In this document: positions 59,761-64,000 of the stretch, piece after piece
How positions within the stretch are numbered: the stretch's first letter is position 1
How the letters are laid out: each line of letters begins with the position of its first letter
Source of the DNA: Moringa oleifera
Lineage: Eukaryota; Streptophyta; Magnoliopsida; Brassicales; Moringaceae
Assembly: GCA_021397835.1 (NCBI GenBank)
Contig: JAJFZO010000747.1
Coordinates: forward strand, 6,716,501 to 6,780,500
Reading direction: 5' to 3'
Length of the DNA stretch: 64,000 bases
Notes under the pieces: model-generated
Databases searched by the model: none
The model's input: the letters and a program-made list of their open reading frames with translations, nothing else
Told to the model about the DNA's origin: nothing
Translations under genes and position numbers: made by a program

Positions 59761-62727
59761 ATGGGATGCAGACTCTCTACCTCGTGAACCCAAGTTACGT
59801 ACCCTTCTCTGACACACCACACCAACCCCCCTCTGCCACAAACACTCTCTTTCTCAACCCCGCCGGCAACGCGCTCACTCTCTCCAACCTCTCCCACGCG
59901 CAGACCCCAAACCACCCCCATCTCGTCGGGATCCCCCTCCCCACCTCCTCCGTTCACTTTGGGCCCACCACTTCCGACGATCCCGCCCGCTCCTCGTCCA
60001 TTCATGGCATCGTCCCACCAGCAGCTGGCGTCCACCACTACAACTTGTGGGGTCCCGTGGACCAGAACTCCGGTCAGATCACCGTGGCAGGTGGGGCCCA
60101 CGACATGGCGTTGTTCCGGCGGCCTCCTCCTCCGGTGGTATCACCGACAAGGCAAGGTTTGTCCCTGAGCTTATCGTCTCAACAGCAGCAGGTGCCTTAT
60201 CGGACAAACAATGTTGATCATGATATGCAAAAGCAGCCTCAAGTGGTCCAGGCTGCAAACACGCTGCGTGATGACATGAGGGTTTTCGGAAACTCTCCTT
60301 CTTCTGTCTCCATCGTGTCGAACGGTGTTCCCGGTATGCAGAGCGTTATCTTCGGGTCTAAATACTTGAGGGCCGCGCAAGAGCTGCTTGATGAGGTTGT
60401 TAACGTGGAGACGGCGATGAAGCCTGAGCAGAACGAGAGGACTAAAGAGAAGATGAAGGAGATGACAATCGCTGCAGCCGGAGAGGGATCGAGTAATGGC
60501 GGCGAAAACGAAAACGCTACTAAGCATGCTGCAGAGCTCTCCACGGCACAAAGGCAGGAGCTACAGATGAAGAAGGCAAAGCTTCTTAGCATGCTTGAAG
60601 AGGTATATCATGCATAATAGCTTACCATTATTAGATTATTCCCACTGCTTTTAGTCCAAGAAACTGAGCATCAATTTTGCACCTCTCACACACTGTAGAT
60701 TGGTGGATCCTGGGTCATGGTTTGTTTCGTAAGGAGGGCACGTAGAACCTTTTGGACTGGGCCAAATCCAGCTTGCATGAACGAGTCTGTAGTTCAGGAG
60801 AATTTGTTGATCAAAAACTGTTAGTTATCCTCAAACACAAAGGAGTCCATCCATGGATCTGAGAATTAACCTCCAAATTAATTAACTTAGTCTGTTGATC
60901 CCATGGCAGTGTTTGTCAGCTTTATTTATCTACCTCTTGACACTATATAATTGAATGATTCCTACCTGTCCTAGCACCCTCAAAGAGATAAGGTTTCTTT
61001 GGTACTAGTCAAAGGTGAAGTTAGGCTTTCTTGGGGCCCCCTTTTGGTCAAGTTTCAGCCACTTCAATACTTCGATGAGATGCCATCAGAAATAGAGTAC
61101 AGTAATCCAGTTTTTTGTTTTTTTCCTTATATTACTAACTGACAGCTTACCTTAGCATGCAGAATCATTAGTTGTTATTTCTTTTGGATTAAGCTAGACG
61201 GTTCACTAACTTTATACTGAATTTCTTTTGTTAATACCATAAACTTGAAGGTTGAGCAACGATACAGGCAGTACCACCAGCAAATGCAGATTGTAGTCTC
61301 TTCATTCGAGCAGGCTGCAGGATTTGGTTCAGCAAAATCATACACTGCCCTCGCTTTGCAAACAATATCGAAGCAATTCAGGTGTCTTAAAGATGCAATA
61401 TCAGGTCAGATCAAAGCCACAAGCAAGAACTTAGGAGAAGAAGATTGCTTAGGAGCAAAGGTCGAGGGTTCAAGGTTAAGGTACGTTGATCACCACCTTC
61501 GACAGCAACGAGCGCTTCAACAGTTGGGTATGATCCAACACAATGCTTGGAGACCCCAACGAGGCTTGCCCGAACGAGCTGTGTCTGTCCTTCGAGCTTG
61601 GCTTTTCGAGCACTTTCTTCATCCGTAAGTGGTTTCACTTTTACTACACATGATATCAACCAGCAGGACCTCTTTTCTATACTATTGATCAATCTATTTG
61701 CTTATTTCAAATTTTCTTCATTGGTGCTTCAGCTATCCTAAGGATTCAGATAAACATTTGCTTGCAAAACAAACAGGGCTCACTAGGAGTCAGGTAAGCA
61801 GGCTACTTTACTCACTGTTTTCTTCTTCTGTTCACGGTCATTGTGTAACACATCTTTCATCTGGGCTTGCAGGTGTCTAACTGGTTTATAAATGCTCGGG
61901 TTCGTCTCTGGAAGCCGATGGTTGAGGAAATGTACTTGGAGGAGATCAAAGAGCAAGAACGGAAAGGTTCTGGCGAGAATACAAGCAAAAATGAACACAA
62001 CAAAGAGCCAGGACCTAAATCCAATGGCACGCAAGATGGTAGCACTTCTCTTAGAATGGATCAAGTTAATGCTCTTCAACCAAAACAGGAGAAACCCACC
62101 AACCAGAATAACACTTCCACGTCTGAGTTTTCGAACTCAATTAATGTATCTGCATCCCCGATTGGAGCATCCCTTCCACAGCATAGCGGCTTCAACCTCA
62201 TTGTCTCATCTGATATGGAAGGGGTTGCTCAAAGAAGTCCCAAAAAACCAAGGAGCCATGACATGCAGAATTCCCCAAGTAGTATACTCTCGGTGGACAT
62301 GGAGATGAAGCACGGCGAGACAAGCAGGGAAATTAATATTGGAAAGTTTGGTGGTGAGGGGCTAACCAAAGATGGGTACACATTAATTACTGGCACTGCC
62401 AATCATGGTGGATATGGCGGTTACCCAATGGGAGACATTGGAAGGTTTAACCACGAGCAGTTGACACCAAGGTTTCATGGAAATAGTGTGTCCCTTACTC
62501 TTGGCCTTACCCATTGTGAGAACCTCTCTCTCTCAGGAAACCAACAAAATTTTCTGTCGAGCCCGAGTATTCAGCTGGGCAGAAGATTAGAACTGGGAAC
62601 CGCTGAGCCTGATTTCTGTGGGATTAACACCTCACAGCCTCCTCATTCTGGCACCAGTTTTGAGAATATTGACATTCACAACAGGAAGAGGTTTGCTGCT
62701 GAGTTGTTGCCAGATTTCGTGGTTTGA
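59691..62727 (+). CDS. BLH1: BEL1-like TALE homeodomain transcription factor (BLH1 type), four exons
   Basis: The coding sequence is the join of 59691-60602, 61251-61624, 61733-61793 and 61873-62727, giving 733 residues. All introns are GT-AG. The 61-bp third exon inside the homeobox is characteristic of BELL genes. The protein starts MATYFHG and has an 11-Ala run (13-23) and a ZIBEL-like GLSLSLSS (156-163). The SKY box runs from [15 protein letters not shown] (223-237). The BELL domain is about 285-385, including [12 protein letters not shown]. The homeodomain is about 404-466, with the TALE loop PYP (429-431) and recognition helix [10 protein letters not shown] (453-462). VSLTLGL (655-661) and a C-terminal LLPDFVV follow. 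N- and C-termini match Arabidopsis BLH1 (680 residues) better than other BELLs. BLH proteins act in the nucleus as heterodimers with KNOX proteins; Arabidopsis BLH1 with KNAT3 is linked to ABA responses. The start at 59691 is chosen because the upstream in-frame extension to 59634 lacks an ATG. Confidence 0.96.
59728..59760 (+). repeat. (GCT)11 microsatellite coding for poly-alanine
   Basis: Eleven perfect GCT codons encode Ala13-Ala23 of the BLH1-like protein. A pure codon run indicates recent slippage rather than selection on the peptide. Arabidopsis BLH1 has no such run at this site. Confidence 0.95.
60603..61250 (+). other. Intron 1 of the BLH1-like gene
   Basis: 648 bp, phase 0. Donor GAG|GTATAT and acceptor TTGAAG|GTTGAG join MLEE to VEQRYRQ, restoring the conserved BELL-domain reading. 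Read-through would stop four codons into the intron, after VYHA. Confidence 0.93.
61625..61732 (+). other. Intron 2 of the BLH1-like gene
   Basis: 108 bp, splitting a Pro codon of the TALE PYP loop (CC|GTAAGT ... CAG|C), at the usual BELL position. Confidence 0.95.
61794..61872 (+). other. Intron 3 of the BLH1-like gene
   Basis: 79 bp, phase 0, CAG|GTAAGC to TTGCAG|GTGTCT. It separates LTRSQ from VSNWF in the homeodomain. Confidence 0.95.
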
Positions 62728-63100
62728 TGAATTTGCAAATCTTCCATCTTTGAAGTCTATTATCAAGGCGAGTCGCTTCTTAATATCCGTTCTCAAAAAC
62801 TGCATGGAAGTAGCCAAATAAGTGAGTAACTTGAGCAAAGCAGAAGACAAGAATCACAGAGTCGGTGGTTAATTTTCTACTTTCTCTTGGCCATTCTTAC
62901 TTAGAAAGAAGCTTGGTTACTGTAAACAAAGAAGAAAGTTAGCATAGGCTTATACTTTCCCGATAACAACTTAGTACTCTTAGAAAGCTTAGTTAAGGGT
63001 TCAGTTCATATGGAGGGTTGTATATTATTGTATTGATACCTTGGTGATGGGTATAGAAGATTGAAAGATATCATGATCATGCAGTGACTAGCGAGTATTT
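62728..63100 (+). other. Probable 3' UTR of the BLH1-like gene
   Basis: It follows the TGA stop directly. No canonical AATAAA was found. The T/A-rich text near 63020-63130 could serve as a plant-type polyadenylation region. The end is a guess. Confidence 0.4.
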
Positions 63101-64000
63101 TGGTACGTACGTACAACACATATTATCTTGTAAACTTAATATCTGTATATGCAAATGTTATTATGAGTTGGTGGTGTTATGATAATTGGGGGTGGAACTT
63201 TGAGATAAAAATCTATGATTTTCATTTTAATACCCCAAAATTCCTCTGGGTAAGGCAACAAAAACATTGGGAGCTGCTCTCCATTTCAGTCTGGCAGGGC
63301 ATGAAAGCAAACATTAACCTAAGGAGACTTGCAAGAGGAGACTTGTAAGAATTGAAAATTGTTAAGCAAACTTTGGGAAAATGTGTTATATAACAGCCAA
63401 CTTCAATGTACCAATCAAGAAACATAATCAAACAATCATTTATTTCATTTACAAGAATCAACTTTCATGGGTAATTGATATCATTATAGAATTCTAAATT
63501 TTACAAATTTATAGCTTGATCACTCTGGTGACTAATAAGTCTATCATGATCCAAAATCTCGAATCGCATAAGTTTTACATAATCAATATCTATTCATTAA
63601 AAGAAAATAGTCGTTGAAAACATAAACTTCAGGAGATTGTCTATAATCATTGTGTGACATATTTCCTTAAAAACGTAACATCTATAATCAGATACGTAGA
63701 TGCATAGCCATTAATTCACCGAACATGACTAAACCATATGTAAAGTACGTATATATGTGTATATATAGATATGAAGTGCATGGAAATTTTAAGTTTTATG
63801 AAAAACAAGGAAGATCTATCATTGTTCTGCAGATATGAATGCATTAAATTATTCTGTACCCCGTAAAGCTAAAATCCTGCTACCTTAACAAAAGCATGTA
63901 ACAAGGGTGTGAATGATACACTCCCACCCACATAGAATCCAATTCGCGGCACCTATTACATCAAATTCAAGAACTTAATCAGCCATATAGAAAGGATGTG
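63101..64000. other. Intergenic DNA downstream of the homeobox gene, no gene seen
   Basis: Moderately AT-rich. Open frames of about 80 codons on both strands (63100-63348, 63222-63461) overlap each other and have no recognisable domain. Confidence 0.55.

Noticed and set aside
59715..60592. Several 100-128 codon minus-strand frames, one with runs of Ser or Gln, opposite BLH1 exon 1
   Set aside because: They are mirror frames of GC-rich coding sequence; the Ser/Gln runs are just the other strand of the GCT repeat, and no domain is present.
1..64000. tRNA, rRNA or known microRNA genes
   Set aside because: By eye I found no cloverleaf with proper T-loop text, no rRNA sequence and no mature microRNA sequence I know; a tRNAscan or small-RNA mapping could still reveal one.

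Overview
The window is nuclear DNA of a flowering plant, most likely a eudicot. The evidence is a BEL1-like homeodomain gene with canonical GT-AG introns, plant-type Ty1/copia and Ty3/gypsy (Tat and chromovirus) retrotransposon remains, hAT-like and PIF/Harbinger-like short elements, and very AT-rich intergenic DNA. Only one intact protein-coding gene is visible. It is a four-exon BLH1-type TALE homeobox gene on the + strand (CDS 59691-62727, 733 residues) near the right end. Species cannot be fixed from the sequence alone. Layout: 1-1010 is a decayed copia pol fragment (-). 2080-4740 is a jumble of decayed Ty3/gypsy pieces and LTR-like DNA. 5576-6090 may be LTR-derived. 7060-7420 is an AT-only foldback. 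12176-12680 is a non-autonomous hAT-like element with a perfect 8-bp target duplication. 17065-21541 is a near complete but dead copia element (+) with a full 5' LTR and a truncated 3' LTR. 21542-23165 is an array of about 37 degenerate copies of a roughly 43-bp unit. 24376-27860 is a decayed Tat-type gypsy element (-). 32379-35290 is the 3' part of a chromovirus pol (-). It abuts a second decayed Tat-type element (+, 35300-40060), which is followed by a repeat-bearing spacer and an antisense coiled-coil ORF remnant (40957-42320). 45120-46140 is repeat-like non-coding DNA. 47360-47935 is an isolated GC-rich island packed with GTGGGNCC (TCP-type) and ACGT (G-box) motifs. 49331-51475 holds a tandem duplication and two adjacent related short elements with inverted ends. 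The rest is AT-rich DNA with microsatellites and no recognisable gene. How parts relate: the transposon proteins are all interrupted by stops and frameshifts, and two RT catalytic motifs are mutated (YVDG and YIND in place of YVDD), so none is autonomous. The 43-bp array lies where the 3' untranslated region of the minus-strand Tat element would be. Tat elements are known to hold tandem repeats there that can seed satellites. The second Tat copy also has degenerate repeats after its pol. The BLH1 gene has a probable spliced, uORF-containing 5' leader and a CT-rich tract, consistent with complex control of a developmental regulator.
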